DNA from: Rosellinia necatrix
Lineage: Eukaryota > Ascomycota > Sordariomycetes > Xylariales > Xylariaceae
NCBI GenBank assembly: GCA_021209875.1
Contig: JAGYVD010000005.1
Location: 2,108,001 to 2,172,000 of the forward strand
Direction: 5' to 3'
DNA: 64,000 nt
The translations under genes were made by a program, and so were the position numbers. A model generated the notes under the pieces. That model did not search any database and was not told the DNA's origin. It saw nothing but the letters and a program-made list of their open reading frames with translations. Numbering within the stretch: the first letter of the stretch is position 1; the number at the start of each line of letters is the position of its first letter. This document shows positions 48,201 to 60,383 of the stretch, piece by piece.

Positions 48201-50689
48201 GCCAAGCATTGGTCCCTAGCCGTCGCCGGAGTCTTTGGAGGAAACGAGCGGCATACTACTTTATTATGTATACGTCCTGACTTGGATGGAACCCGAGTCC
48301 CCGTCAAGCTTCAACCCGAGGTCGATATATGGCAAAGGACATGATAGATAGCCTTCTTGTCGACCTTATCTTTTCGTCCCCTTTGTTCCCTTTGGCCCTC
48401 TAGATATCTAGGAGACGGTGAGGAGTAAAAAGGATACTTCCTTATTCCCGTCATATCTGCCATTGTCAGTTAGGTATACATACCTTAGTTGCTCGCGAAG
48501 TAGGTAGGTAGGTAGGTAGGTAGCTAGGTACTTATAGTGCACAGGAATGTAGCAATGGGCAGCGTGCCATGTCGACAGGTGCCACGACACCTTCGCCCAT
48601 ATAGTACTGCCGTATTAACCTAAATGGGTAACTCGATTTGGTGCAGATAGTTCGGGAGTTCCCCGCACTAATGGACGCGCTTATCGAGACCAAACGGGTA
48701 GGGCCTCCCCAAGTATTCCAATTTTTTCTCTCCTTCACCGCTTTCTTGTTGAGTGCTATCCCACACAGCCCAAAAGTATAGAAACGGACTTGGAGAACGT
48801 ACAAATGGATGAGCGGCTTCGTCTAGCAATAGGAAATTCGACCCTCGTTATTGAGCTTTCTTAGCATGCGAGTTTGGCATTCTGCCGGTCTTTTGTCGTA
48901 TGGCCGGAGGTTTTGTCATTGATTCACGCTGCTCAGTTGTTGGGGCTTAGGGCAGGCAAGTCACTAACTTACATCCTGTAGTAGCAACGTGCCTGGATTG
49001 GCCCTGAACCTTGTTGCCTCGAGGAAGGTTACACTACCTACCTCGCCAGGCACTATATACGGAAAGGTAGGGCAGATACAGGGGAGATGGGGGGAAAAGC
49101 AAAGGCAACAACGAAGCCGCAGCGAGTCGTCGGGATCTGGCAGATTCCTTCCCCAAACAGGACATGATGTATACTGTGAGGACGAGAGGCGCGAATGAAC
49201 AAGGACACCAAACAGCCGATAGACGGAACGCGCTCGTTTTTGCGGGTGAAGCCAATCGGCAAGGTTCTAGTCAGCACAGACATCACACTCCCTAACCAAC
49301 CCTAACCAAACCTACCCGCCTTGCCGCCGAGGGAGTGTACCAACCAGGTATGTCAAGACGAGAGACGCTGGCTGAGAGAGTTAATTGAGCCCATTGAAGC
49401 TAATGACTGGAATGGGCCAGGCACTAAAGATAGAAAATTCCCAGGCCCCTTCTATACGACGGACACCCTAACCGCCTCGGTACCTGGGGAGGCCTAGGTA
49501 GGTTAGGTAAATACAACATACCCGGTAAGTAAAGGACGAACAGACTGTACTCGATGTAAGTTGGGGTAGTATGTCAGGTTACCTAGGTACCACTCGACTT
49601 GACATTGCATCGATCGCACTGGTCTCTCAACGATCAACATAGAGAATATACATCCCCAATATCCCTGACACCGCGCAAGGCGACAGTGGCGGGCACGGAG
49701 CATGGGGTGCCGGTGTTTAAGACATGCGAATTTTTTTTTTCTGCATTTTTCATTTTATTTTTATTTTTATCCCCTTTTCCACAATTGTTCAGAACACTGG
49801 CCAGCTGGGTGGACACGTCCGCAGGTATTTTTTTTTTTTTTTTTTTTCTTGCTTCCAACAGGCTCCAAAGAATACTACCTCTCCTCTTTAACGGTCCCAA
49901 CAACCCTCCCCTCCCCCAACCCCTCCTGCTTAGGTACATAGGTACAGTCAGGTAGATTCTACCTAGGTACCCTAGGCAAGCGCCTACCTACCTACCTAAG
50001 GTGGTGTAGGTAGTGTAATCTAGTACCGTACATACCCAGGGTGGGCACCTACCTACAGTAGACGGTAGCCAAGCCTGCCAGTGCCAGTAACTCCTTTACC
50101 CTGCGCCTCGTCCGCCTGCTCAGGAATTGAAACATTGATCTTCTACTACACTTCGCACAACTCCACTCGCTTTTGTTTTTGTGATTTGCAACTCTCCCCC
50201 CTCATGCTGCCGCTCCTGGCTCTCCAGGGCTGCGTTCGCATAGGTGCTGTGATTATAATTGTTATTACCGAAATGTGAGTCACCTGAGTTCTGTGAATCC
50301 CACCACTATTATCATCGTCGCCGTCTCGACGGATGTGTGCTCTCTCTCCGTAGGGCTGCCGCTAAGGGGGGAGCGGGCATCGTCAACCAGCCCAGCCAGC
50401 GCGATTTGTATCCCGGCGACCCGTGCGGTGTGGTGCGGTGCCAACACAACAACAGCAGCAGCAGCAGCACCACCACAACCATTGCGCGCAATCAGACCCC
50501 CAGCCGTTGCGCGCTCGTTTCCCTTTGCCAAACCGAGCTATCATCGCCTCCCTCGTTCCATCGCTGTGTGCTCGTATAGCTAGACAAGTCTGCTGACCGA
50601 TGCGTCGCGCAGTCTATAGAACCTGACGACTGCCAATTTAGCGTGTACGAAAGACCTCCGTGTTGTTGTAACGATAAAGGTAGAAGAAG
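45261..50689. other. 5.4-kb gene-poor divergent region (RPC2 and Puf promoters)
   Basis: No frame has domain or splice support; the longest (47036-47521 plus, 161 codons) has unlikely composition. A C-run lies near 45376-45386, TAGGTA-phase motifs at 46715-46740, 48495-48535, 49480-49510 and 49930-50060, and T-runs at 49732-49740 and 49828-49847. The region from 50080 to 50689 is CT/CA-rich like a fungal 5' leader. A GTGAGT at 50275 and CCGTAG at about 50349-50354 could bound a leader intron of the Puf gene (inference). Confidence 0.55.
48499..48524. repeat. (GTAG)n tetranucleotide tract
   Basis: Six GTAG units in a row inside a TAGGTA motif cluster. Confidence 0.93.
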
Positions 50690-53600
50690 ATGGATGACTA
50701 CCGGTTTGGCCCTCAGCCATCTCCGAGAAACGAAGCGCCAATGAATTCCCTTGTCTCACCGCAGCGAAACGGCAGAATGCCTTCTTCGCAAGACCCTCGA
50801 ACCACCCTACCCCGACGATTCACGACCGACTCGGGGCGTGTACCAACATTGTCCACTATATCTACCACCCAAGCCCAGGAATATGCTTCAGGCGTGAGTC
50901 TTGCCCATACGCCCTACGGCTGATTGGCCCAGCCCGCGATGGTATTGGGCTTTGCTGGTGTCTAGCTTATTTCAATCCGCGAATTGAGTGTCTCGCTACT
51001 GTGGGACGATAGGCTGACAATGAGTAGCTGCCCACGCAAATCAAAGTCCAACTAGTAAGCTTTTCCTCTGGAATGCGCTGTGCAGTTTTCAATGCCTCGC
51101 TGGCCCAGGCCTGGGTTCCAAGAGGATATGTGACGCTATTTGTCGCACTGCATCGAGTTCTGATGGAAGTTGATGCTAACTGATCCGCGCAGTTGGAGAG
51201 AAAGAAGCTTGAATATGAAAAACTTCGAGAGCAGAAACGGCAATTTGAGGTGGAGATGCACGTGTTAGACCAGCAGCAGCGAGAGTTGCGAGAGGACTTA
51301 AGGCCAGTCATGAGCTTGACAGGCCATCAGTCAGAGCCCACAACCCCTCCCGAGTATCGGGAGACAAGTACTGGCTTTCCAACTATGTTCTCTAGGCCGA
51401 ACAGATACTCCATGTCAAGCATCGCCTCTCCTCCGGGTCTCTTTAATCGGCCTGGCCGGTCTGGCTCGCTTCTCACGTCTCCGCAGTCAAGTATTATGCC
51501 ATCTCGATACCATGATGACCCGTTGTCCTACAGATCGGTCCCCGCTACCCGCCGAAACAGTGACGAGGATGAGAAGGAGGAGGCTCTTCGGCAGGACCCA
51601 ACCAGCCATCGATCTACAAATGCGTGAGTGTTGAATATTCGTGCTTTCTATCGTCTAGCAATTCTGCCCTCGCCAACATCATGCTTGTCCTTGCAAGCCC
51701 CTACCCAACAAGTTGCTACATAGATAGGGTTGGCGGATTAGCCTTGAGTGAGGACATCTTATGAGCATGTTTATTCATAATTGGACCCTTCCCAAGTTAG
51801 TGCAACTGCCACCAGCCTTTAAGGCCCCCTCGGACAGCCTCAAGCTACGTACCTACCCAAGTGGTGAATGCGTTTGGGGTTATCAGATACCCATGGGCCA
51901 GGTACCTTCCTACCTTCTATTCTAAGTGTTCCGCAGCTGTCCCGACTATCATTAACGCGTTCCTACCTTTCCACAAACATAATCCAATTGCGGAACGAAA
52001 GAGTTACTTTAGAGTTACTGTGGCCATCAAATAAGCCGCAATTGGTGAGGCCAACGTTTGGGTTCCTTCTACTACCACACTCCATTCACTACCTACACCA
52101 CATTCACAACAAACACCTCGATAACTTCCCATCCTGGGCATAAGGCGCTTTCTACAGCAAATCACATTACTTAGTACGCGGTACTTACGGGTAGTTCTGT
52201 ATTGGCAAGACCTCATGTTTTAGCTGTTTCCAAACCTAAACAGAGTCACCGCACCCTTACCCAACCCCTTGCACACTACCCTCTCGCATATCTCCTGTGA
52301 TATATACACCCAACCTCGGCCGCTATCACCTACCGTTTCTATACCTGTGGCGATTTGCCAGTTCATTACTGATTGAAGTCAAAATATCTATAGCCTGAAC
52401 AGATACTCTATGCCTGTAACCCGCAGAGGTAATCTCTACGACAACATCGATCAAACAAACACGACAGGCTTCCTCTTCAGAGACGACGATCCCAGCATGG
52501 ATTCTGGCAACTACTCCAGCATCGATACAAACGAGGATCACTTCCCTCAGCTCCATGCCCAAAAAGGCAACCCTAACATGGTAAGTAAGCATGACCTGAC
52601 CCCCAAACATCGCCAGCCTTGCCACAATTCTTAGATTTGTGCAAATCGTTGGCAGCAGATTGCTACGATACCTCGTTTCCTCTCCATCTTGTACACTCCC
52701 CATTCCAGCATCTAGCTCTTGCAACGTCACTCCTGATTGCCTAAGAATAGTCAGGCCTGGCTGCCTGAGGTGCTATTCATATCCCCCTCACCGCCAAAAT
52801 TCTGCCCCCCCCTCAACAAATTCACTTGCACAAAACCGCACTTGCACAAAACCACATCTATAATTCCGCAAGAATAACTCCCCACCTCTTCGGCCACACA
52901 CCTATTTCCGATACATATCTTGCCGTCCCACCTCTGATCATTGGAGCCTGCCATTGAATGCTAACATATGTTCTAATTTATAGCTCTCTGCCTCGACTGC
53001 CGCAATGGACCTGGCTTCTCAACGGGGTGGTGAAGGGGCTACTGCAAACGGCTGGGGTAACACCTCTCGCCACCGTCAGCAACAAAGTTTATCGACCATT
53101 CCGTCGCAGATAGTTGACTCTATGGGCACTATGCCTGCCGATACCAATCCCATTGGAGGCCGCCCCTACCGGCATTCCATTGATTTGAACCATCAATACA
53201 AGGATAGCGCTGCGGAGAACACTCCTACCTCTAATATGTCCCCATCTACCGCCCAGGTCCTGTCAACTCCCCCGAAGCTTCAAAGCTCGTTCTCCGCGAA
53301 CGATATACCGACCGTAAAGGCAATGCCTAGCTCTGGGACGTCATCTGCCAATGCTCACGCTCAACAGCACTTTCATAACCACAACGCTAGCATTGGCCGC
53401 ATCCCTCCCGGCGTTATGAAGCGACATAGCCGTGAGCTGTCTGGTGACGCCCATGCGGCTGTTACACAGCCTGGAGGAACGTTCCCCTCCATACAGTCCC
53501 AACTACAGGCTAGCGCGCCGACCTTCGGCCCAATTGCCTCAAGTCAGGCGCCTGTTCAATCTCCTATTTCCGCAGGTACTGGTTCGACAACTTCACCATC

Positions 53601-55141
53601 CTCTGGAGGTAACTACCAGTACTACCAGGGATACAGTCAGACCAGCCCCAACGGCGGTTACAACATGGGAATGCTAACGATGGGAATGCAAAACATGAAT
53701 ATGAACGGGTACCCACACCAGAATTTCACTGGCTACGGTGCAGTCTATCAGCCTTCTGTGCAACCCCGGGATTCTCAACAACGCGTTATGCAGCAACGCC
53801 GAGCCCAAAATGACGATGGTACGTTTTTATGCCAGTGTCCTTGGGGCTCTTAGCTGACTCTATTTAGGTATGAACCGTTACATCAATCTTCCTTTGGAGC
53901 AGGTTGGAGGCACCATTTACGATCTGTGTAAAGACCAGCATGGTTGTCGATACCTACAGAAACAGTTGGAGAACCGCATCCCTGAGCAAGTTCATATGAT
54001 TTGGGTGGAAACTAATCAGCATGTCGTCGAGCTTATGACGGATCCTTTTGGCAATTATTTGTGCCAAAAGCTCCTGGAATATTGCAACGACGAGGAACGC
54101 ACCGTGCTAATTCAAAATGCTGCCAAGGACATGGTCCGTATTGCGTTGAATCAGCACGGTACCCGGGCTTTACAGAAAATGATCGAGTTCGTGACCACTC
54201 CTACCCACGTACAGATCATTATCGAGGCTTTACGTTACAGGGTTGTAGAGCTGATCCAGGACCTGAATGGGAATCACGTCATTCAAAAATGTCTGAACAA
54301 GCTCGGCTCGGCTGATTCCGAATTTATTTTCAGCGCTGTCGGGACTCATTGCATTGAGGTTGGCACTCATCGTCACGGGTGCTGCGTCCTACAACGATGT
54401 ATCGATCACGCCTCTGGTCCGCAAAAAGTCTGGTTGATCTCCCAGATCACGGAGCACGCCTTGCGTCTTGTGCAGGACCCCTTCGGCAACTACGTCGTCC
54501 AGTACATCATTGACTTGAATGAACCTAGTTTTACAGAACCTCTTGCCCAGAGGTTCCTCGGCAAAATTGGGATGCTATCTCGCCACAAGTTTAGTTCCAA
54601 TGTGGTTGAGAAGTGCCTACGATGTGCTTCTGAAGAGTCCAGAGACAGAATGGGCTCCGAGCTCCTCGTTCCCGGAGAGATGGAGCGCCTCCTCAAAGAC
54701 TCATTTGGCAATTATGTGGTTCAAACTGCCTTGGAGCACTCGTCGGTGCAGATGAAACATCAGCTAGTGGAGTCAATCCGTCCACTGCTACCTGGTATTC
54801 GCGGAACGCCATACGGACGACGTCTTGGGGCTAAGATTCAACAGTATGATAGCCATAGCGGCAATAGTAGTGGCCAAACCACTCCATCTGAGCCCACGCA
54901 GAGCCAGATTGCGCTCAATGGTAATCAAGGCCGTGCCATGTCCAACCAGTCGATTCTGGCGCCCGGTGTTTACACCAACGGTCTAAATGGCACCCGAGCC
55001 CAAATGGCCTATCCAACCCCAACAAATATTACAATGCCGAATCCCCCGACCGCGCCCCCGCAGCCTCCTCGAATGGGCACTTACCAGACCTACCCCGGCG
55101 CTGGCGGCAATCAGGGCAATGGCGATGGCGCTTTCTTCTAA
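50690..55141 (+). CDS. Pumilio-family RNA-binding protein, Puf4/Mpt5-like
   Basis: Six exons are predicted: 50690-50893, 51028-51054, 51193-51623, 52403-52580, 52984-53818 and 53868-55141, giving 982 residues. Exon 2 is a 27-nt microexon (LPTQIKVQL) and introns 3 and 4 are 779 and 403 nt. The N-terminal half is Ser/Gln-rich and disordered, with a coiled coil at about 75-115 (LERKKLEYEKLREQKRQFEV). The Pumilio domain occupies about 560-890 with eight repeats. RNA-contacting helices read GCRYLQ, GNYLCQ, GTRALQ, GNHVIQ, GCCVLQ, GNYVVQ, SSNVVE and GNYVVQ. GTRALQ in repeat 3 points to Puf4/Mpt5 and away from Puf3. Such proteins bind UGUA-containing 3' UTRs and promote mRNA decay or silencing in the cytoplasm. 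A Pro/Gln/Asn-rich tail follows. The long introns may hide a missed exon, though the phases of the model are consistent. Confidence 0.9.
51028..51054 (+). other. 27-nt microexon of the Puf gene
   Basis: It lies between a GAGTAG acceptor (with CTGAC 10 nt upstream) and a GTAAGC donor. It encodes LPTQIKVQL, which joins directly to LERKKLEYEKLREQ and completes the start of the coiled coil. It keeps the frame, so skipping would remove nine residues cleanly. Confidence 0.75.
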
Positions 55142-57700
55142 GCGCCCAGATATCCACAATTACTGTTGTAATGGTACGATACACGAACTCATACGACTTG
55201 TATCATTGGCGGCTTTTTATTTCTACGGGTTTACGGCTCTCTGATAGCATGGGTGGATGCTCTCTACGACCTTGACGACCTCTCATTGATGACAAGATAG
55301 TCTTCTACTTTGGGCACTGATTTTCGTGCCACCTACATGCTACATACACCACGGAGCCAACTCACCAGCACCCGTTATTTCACGGGTTGCTCTGTACACT
55401 ACTCGCCCCGTGGTGTAAGTGCAAAAGGCATCTTATTGCACCAATTCTCCGTTTAGCTACCGCGCAATAGTCCCCGCTGCCGGCAACATTCCCTGGATAG
55501 GGTTTGTTCCTGGGCTATTTTCATGTACTTGGATCCTAGCTTGATCCCAACATAGACTCCTTTTCTTTCAGCCTTTTCATCGTTGATTTCTTTCGCACAA
55601 CAAACTCTCGCTTATGCGGCATGTCTTTGGGTCGGCCCGCAATAGGGTACTCAGCTCAGCTCAGGGATCCCGCTATATTGTCACTCCTTTCGTAGAGCTA
55701 ACAAAGTCCTCTGGGGTTATTCGATGCGGGATGCCCGGCACTATTTGATAGTGAGTTCGAATCGGGTCGGTGAAAGCGTAACCGCTACGAACCATCCATA
55801 CCATCACACTAGCAACCACCTAGGCCATGGCAACATTGGTTGCTACGAGCATTTAGTGACGATGGGTGAGGAGTGGTAATAGCCCACTGCAGTGCCGAGT
55901 GGGGTTTGGTGCATTGTGTTACCTGGTCCTCAACATTTTTTTATTTACATTTTCACAGCAATATTTTTCTTCGCTTCATGTACGTGGTAGATCTCTGCGG
56001 ATATGGCACTAGACGTTTTTCGTACAACGATGCGTTTGCCTTAAAAATCTCGCGGCACGTAGATCTGGCTCGCTGTATAGCAGATAGGTTAATCAACCAT
56101 AAAGTGCACAGTATCTTTTCGCCTTTCATCGTAGACAGTCAGGCAAGTGGTTTACCATGCTAGCTGAAAAGTAAATTTCGCCGTGCACTTTAAGCATGCC
56201 TAGGTAGGCCTTGGCTTAGCAATAGGGTCTGCCTAGAGCGCAGCGGTCATGGGATATCCAAATTGTAAGTATTTATCTAGTTAGGCAAAATAACCCAGAC
56301 CCAGTGTCCTAGCCTGCCATGCCATATTCGATAATTCCAAAAGGTACGTCACTAAACTATTTAGTAATGATCTACCAAGGCTCTAGTCGATTAAGCTAAT
56401 ATCAACGAGAAGTGGTATATTGTCCCAAAAATACCCTCTCTAATTGGATCTCGGGGTGAGTAAGCTATTTCATACGAACGAACCCAGCCGGATGGTACGA
56501 CTTGTCTTTTCTGACATTCTCGCAGGACGTGGCTTGACGATCATAAGGATTCATCAGATACCTACCGATTGAGCGGGTTCCCGTATCCCGTACACCCGCG
56601 TGGACGTGATACAACTGCTGCCTCTGTATGGGAAGTAAGGCACTGCACCACGCAATCGCAGACAAAGGTGCAATGAGCCGAGAGCCCTTCCACATGGCCG
56701 ACTTTGCAAATATCCCACACAGTTCACAGAAGCTTCTGATAGGCAAACGCAAAGCTTTAAAACACAAAGCCATAGGGATGCGTAGTAGAGAAATATCCCC
56801 CAGGCTTCGGATTGGAGTAGCTATTGGGTACAGATCAGTCCAGTCCCCCCGTGAACGCTCGTAGTCTCCGCGAGTAACCGATATCATGATTATAACCACC
56901 ACTGCGGTTTCCGCCTTCGACTAGTCATCCGAAAGCCCTTCTATAATCTAGCTCTAGGTAATAACTTAGATAACCAAGTCGGATATTTAGTTCAGCGACT
57001 TATCCCCTACATAGTCGAACAAGAAAGGCAGCAGGCGATGTAGCATAGCAGGCTACTCGGCTTTTGATGTAGCTTTTTCTTCTAGCATTCGATGGTTTAG
57101 CAGCTACTTCGAAAGGCTTTATGCTAATAAAATAATGAACATATAGTACCGATACCGCAACTAGGGTTGATACTATGCGAAGGCAAGGGAAAGTGAAGAG
57201 GATAGACCTTAATGAATTTCCCTTCGCAGTAGTATGTCTGCGACGGCCCCTGTTTCCGCTTGCTGCCGTCTTACACTGTCATACGATATAAGACAGGAAT
57301 TGAGTCCTTATAGAACCGGCTAAATTAGATAAAACGATAGTATCGATACCTCTAAACTCCCCATTTAAGAGCCGAGCAGAGAAGGGGAACTAGCTGGGCT
57401 GTACATGTAATTAGGTTTTACGAGCAATATAATAATATCCGTGCGAACCAAACGGCGAAAACTTCAGCAGAACATCAGTCAGATGAAAGATATCACGGTC
57501 AATCAAAGTAGTGGTATAATAGCGTAATTAGGAAAACCTTTTGTTCCTCGTCTTACTATGTAGCATAACTCCAGGCAGAATTCATGAGCCAGATGCATGC
57601 CCTATTGATCGTGAAGCCAGACCTCACTCCATCCCAAATCATGAACCAGGATATCCACCCCTTAGTTGTCACCGCAGCCACTGCCTCTAGCAGCACATGA
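55142..57700. other. 2.6-kb 3'-3' intergenic region
   Basis: This lies between the convergent Puf and eL15 genes. Frames present are short and featureless (55873-56163, 56465-56902). It probably includes the Puf 3' UTR (from 55142). The T-loop-like GAGTTCGAATCGGG at about 55752 does not fold into a tRNA. Nothing else was recognised. Confidence 0.6.
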
Positions 57701-58656
57701 TTATCGGTAACGCCATAGGGAGAGGGTGTTGTGCCTCTTCCAAGTCTTTCTGCGGCCAGCCTTGGTCTTGTTGTAGCGGTGGCCCTTGTTGAGACCACGG
57801 GACTTCTTGCCGGTGGCGGTAAGGCCGCGGGATTCGCGGTGCTTGTGAACGGGGTTGACGATCCAGTTGATGCGGGGATCCTGGCGGATGGCCTTGTGCT
57901 GGGGATCGACGAGGATGACCTCGAAGTACTTGTAGGTGGAGTCCTGGTTGATCCAGTACGAGTTGAGGACGCGCAAGTTGGCACAGCGGCGGCCGACACG
58001 CTCCTCGGCGGTGGACTTGAGGGATCGCTGGTACTTGAGCTGGTTCACACCCTGGTTGGTGGGCTTGCCTGTGGTGCAGATTCTGGTTAGCCACCCCCGT
58101 GTCGTGGAGTAGGACATGTGCATGTGAATGGTATAGCCTGTGGATTGCGGTTAGGAGCCAGACTTACCGTAGGTGGCACCCTTGGGCACGGGGCGCTTGC
58201 GGCCACCGCGGCGCACACGCACACGGTAGATGACATAGCCCTGCTTGGCCTTGTACCCGAGGCGGCGGGCCTTGTCGGGGCGGGAGGGACGCGAGGCGCG
58301 GTGGATGACGTTCAATTGACGGAGCTATATTGATGCACTCTCAGCTAATGTTCAACGAGTGTATAGCAAAGACACGTTCTCCGAAGAGAGAAGACAGCGT
58401 CCACAGAATCCACAGAATCCACAGAATCCACAGAATCCACAGCATCCACAGCATCCACGTCTCGGGTCTCGAATGCAGACATGTGTGTGTGTGTGTGTGT
58501 GTGTATGTATATACGTTTGTTCGCGCTTCTTCCGTGTCGGGCAGGTTCGGGCGAGAGGTGTCAACATACCTCCCAGCAGCGGACTCGGGAGAGGAAGAGC
58601 AGGACATCGGACTGCTTCTTCTTGTGAAGCTCTTCGACGTACTTGAGGGCGCCCAT
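57701..58656 (-). CDS. rpl15: 60S ribosomal protein eL15 (RPL15)
   Basis: Three exons: 58656-58570, 58324-58168 and 58068-57701, with introns of 245 nt (GTATGT donor, ATATAG acceptor) and 99 nt (GTAAGT donor, CACAG acceptor), giving 203 residues (yeast 204). The protein begins [19 protein letters not shown]. The second exon gives [20 protein letters not shown] and the third [20 protein letters not shown], ending in LSLWRYR. All are near-identical to eukaryotic eL15. It is a core rRNA-binding protein of the large subunit, assembled in the nucleolus. The first intron is unusually long because it carries a minisatellite and a GT microsatellite. Confidence 0.98.
58400..58458 (-). repeat. 9-bp minisatellite in intron 1 of eL15
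   Basis: About six head-to-tail copies of CCACAGAAT, drifting to CCACAGCAT in the last two, lie inside the 245-nt intron. On the coding strand the unit is ATTCTGTGG. Confidence 0.95.
58483..58504 (-). repeat. (GT)11 microsatellite in intron 1 of eL15
   Basis: A pure GT run (CA on the coding strand) between the 5' splice site of intron 1 and the minisatellite. Confidence 0.95.
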
Positions 58657-59427
58657 TTTGACTGTCGACGAGGGACGGGAAGTGTTAGCACGCACACGAA
58701 TACGGGCCTACATGCATACGGGATAGTCCGACGTACCAGGTTGGGAATTGAGGCCTGCAACAATGGATGGTCGTTGTCGTTGATGGTCGTAATGAGAGAG
58801 GAATGGAGGAGTAGAAAATCTCCAAATCAGTCGACCAGAAATTCGGTGGTTGAGGGGATTTGTGTGGGTGCTTTGCCACAAAAAATTAAGCGATTATGCA
58901 CTAAGTGTCGGCTTATCGCACTTCGGGTGGGGCGGGGCAGGTGGGCTAGTGGGTAACCAATTTATGTGGCTAAAGAATTGTGGCAAGTGGGCCGTGATGT
59001 GCACGACAGTTGCCTCTACAAGATGGAGCTCCTACTATCTCATGAGCCTTTCAGGTTGCCAAATAAAATGATAAAAATTAAAAACGAAGCATTTCAAAAG
59101 TTGCCTGGTCTTTTTTGAGTCTGTCTCAACAACATTTTATTTTTCTGATTTATTTTGATCGCGTTGGTAGTATTTATAATACGGGAGCTAGAGCGCACTC
59201 TGATCTGTGGCTCTGATACGGACTAGTTAGATATATTTGTTCAGAGCCATCACTTTAGGGTTAACAGTGCCATGCTCTTGGCCTCACCTTATAGCTAGCT
59301 ATTTTAAATCTTCAATATGCTAGCGACATCAAACTACCTATTAGTGAGCTACCAATGTTGGAAATGAAGAAAGATTTAGTTTCTAACCTACAACGGAGTG
59401 TATCTCGCCACTTAAAGTGTTTCGTTA
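58657..59427. promoter_or_regulatory. eL15 promoter region and spacer
   Basis: This is the upstream region of eL15 on the minus strand and the 3' flank of the hypothetical gene at 59428-60383. A GC-rich patch (GGGTGGGGCGGGGCAGGTGGG) lies at about 58924-58944. No other gene-like frame was seen. Confidence 0.55.
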
Positions 59428-60383
59428 TCAACCTTCCTCAGGTTGGGCTATTCTTGCAATGGCCGAGAACTGTCTCAATTGCTCCTCGGCAACGTGGCCC
59501 CATGTCTCTCCATGCAACGCTTCCCGACTGTCTTTGAACCATTCCTTGGCAAACTTCTGCTCCTCGTCTGAATTGAGCTGATCGATCGGATTGGTAGTGA
59601 TCTCTGGCGCCAAGACGCTTCCTACTAGAGCCTCTCCATACCTACCACCGTAAGCCAGGATCCCTCTGATTTCTTCTTTATCTTGCTTCCACCTAGACGT
59701 AGGAAACTCCAGTTTATTAGACTTGAGCTGTTCTTCCGCGAGCTTGAATTGCTTCATCAGAGATCGATGGATCTCAATATTGGCGCGTGCTTGTTTGAAT
59801 AAGGGGTGGTCCTCCTTGCGAAGAACACCTAGTCGTCCGCATATCTCATCAGGCGATTTCGGCGAGATGCATTTCAACAACGTAGAGAATTTCTCCTCGC
59901 TTTTGATACCGTGCAATCGACGACGTCAGTACGACTACATCCCAACTTTCAATCAGAAGATCTACTACTGACGGCTCTTTCTCTTTGTTATGTCTGAAAG
60001 CTTTCAGCTCCATGTCCTTCTTTTTTACATCCCTTCGGAATTCTTTAAGAAATGTCTTGGATTTAGTGGCTTCCTTCGTGGTGCACGTCTCAAGCAGATT
60101 GGCCAATCGCTGATACTTTCTAGCCACCGAGGTCAATTTCCCTCCACAACTATGAAAATAGAATAAGGCGTCCTCACTGGCTCCCGGCTCGCCCGGGGTC
60201 TTCGTCATACTCCTCTAGGCGGGAAATCTTGCTCTTCTTCTTACGTGATCTCGTGACGAACAAGCTGTCTGACCGGTCTAGATTAACCCGCGAAATATCA
60301 GAAATTACGTCACAGTGGCTCAGTAGAATTGCACGAAACTTACCATCGACATTATCGAGTGCATCGGCTTTGGTCTTTGGCAT
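59428..60383 (-). CDS. hypothetical protein gene, exon joins unresolved
   Basis: Three protein-like segments lie in order but in different frames. The first starts MPKTKADALDNVD (60383-60344) and a clean 66-nt intron (GTAAGT donor at 60343, TCTAG acceptor ending at 60278) leads to a basic stretch RSRKKKSKISRLEEY. The second (about 60200-59950) includes YFHSCGGKLTSVARKYQRL and a Lys-rich helix. The third (about 59905-59428) includes FPTSRWKQDKEEIRGIL and ends ARIAQPEEG. The first change could be a 34-nt intron (GTATGA to CCAG), shorter than is normal, or an inserted base. The second fits a 73-nt intron with a TACTGAC branch point but a poor GTAGTA donor. The product would be helical, highly charged and lack known domains. 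It may be a real gene with atypical introns, contain sequencing indels, or be decaying. Confidence 0.45.

Noticed and set aside
49284..49318. CCCTAACCAACCCTAACCAAACC, resembling fungal telomere repeats
   Set aside because: The units are not exact CCCTAA tandems and the array is too short for an interstitial telomere.
55745..55775. tRNA-like GAGTTCGAATCGGG
   Set aside because: The flanks do not pair as a T stem on either strand.
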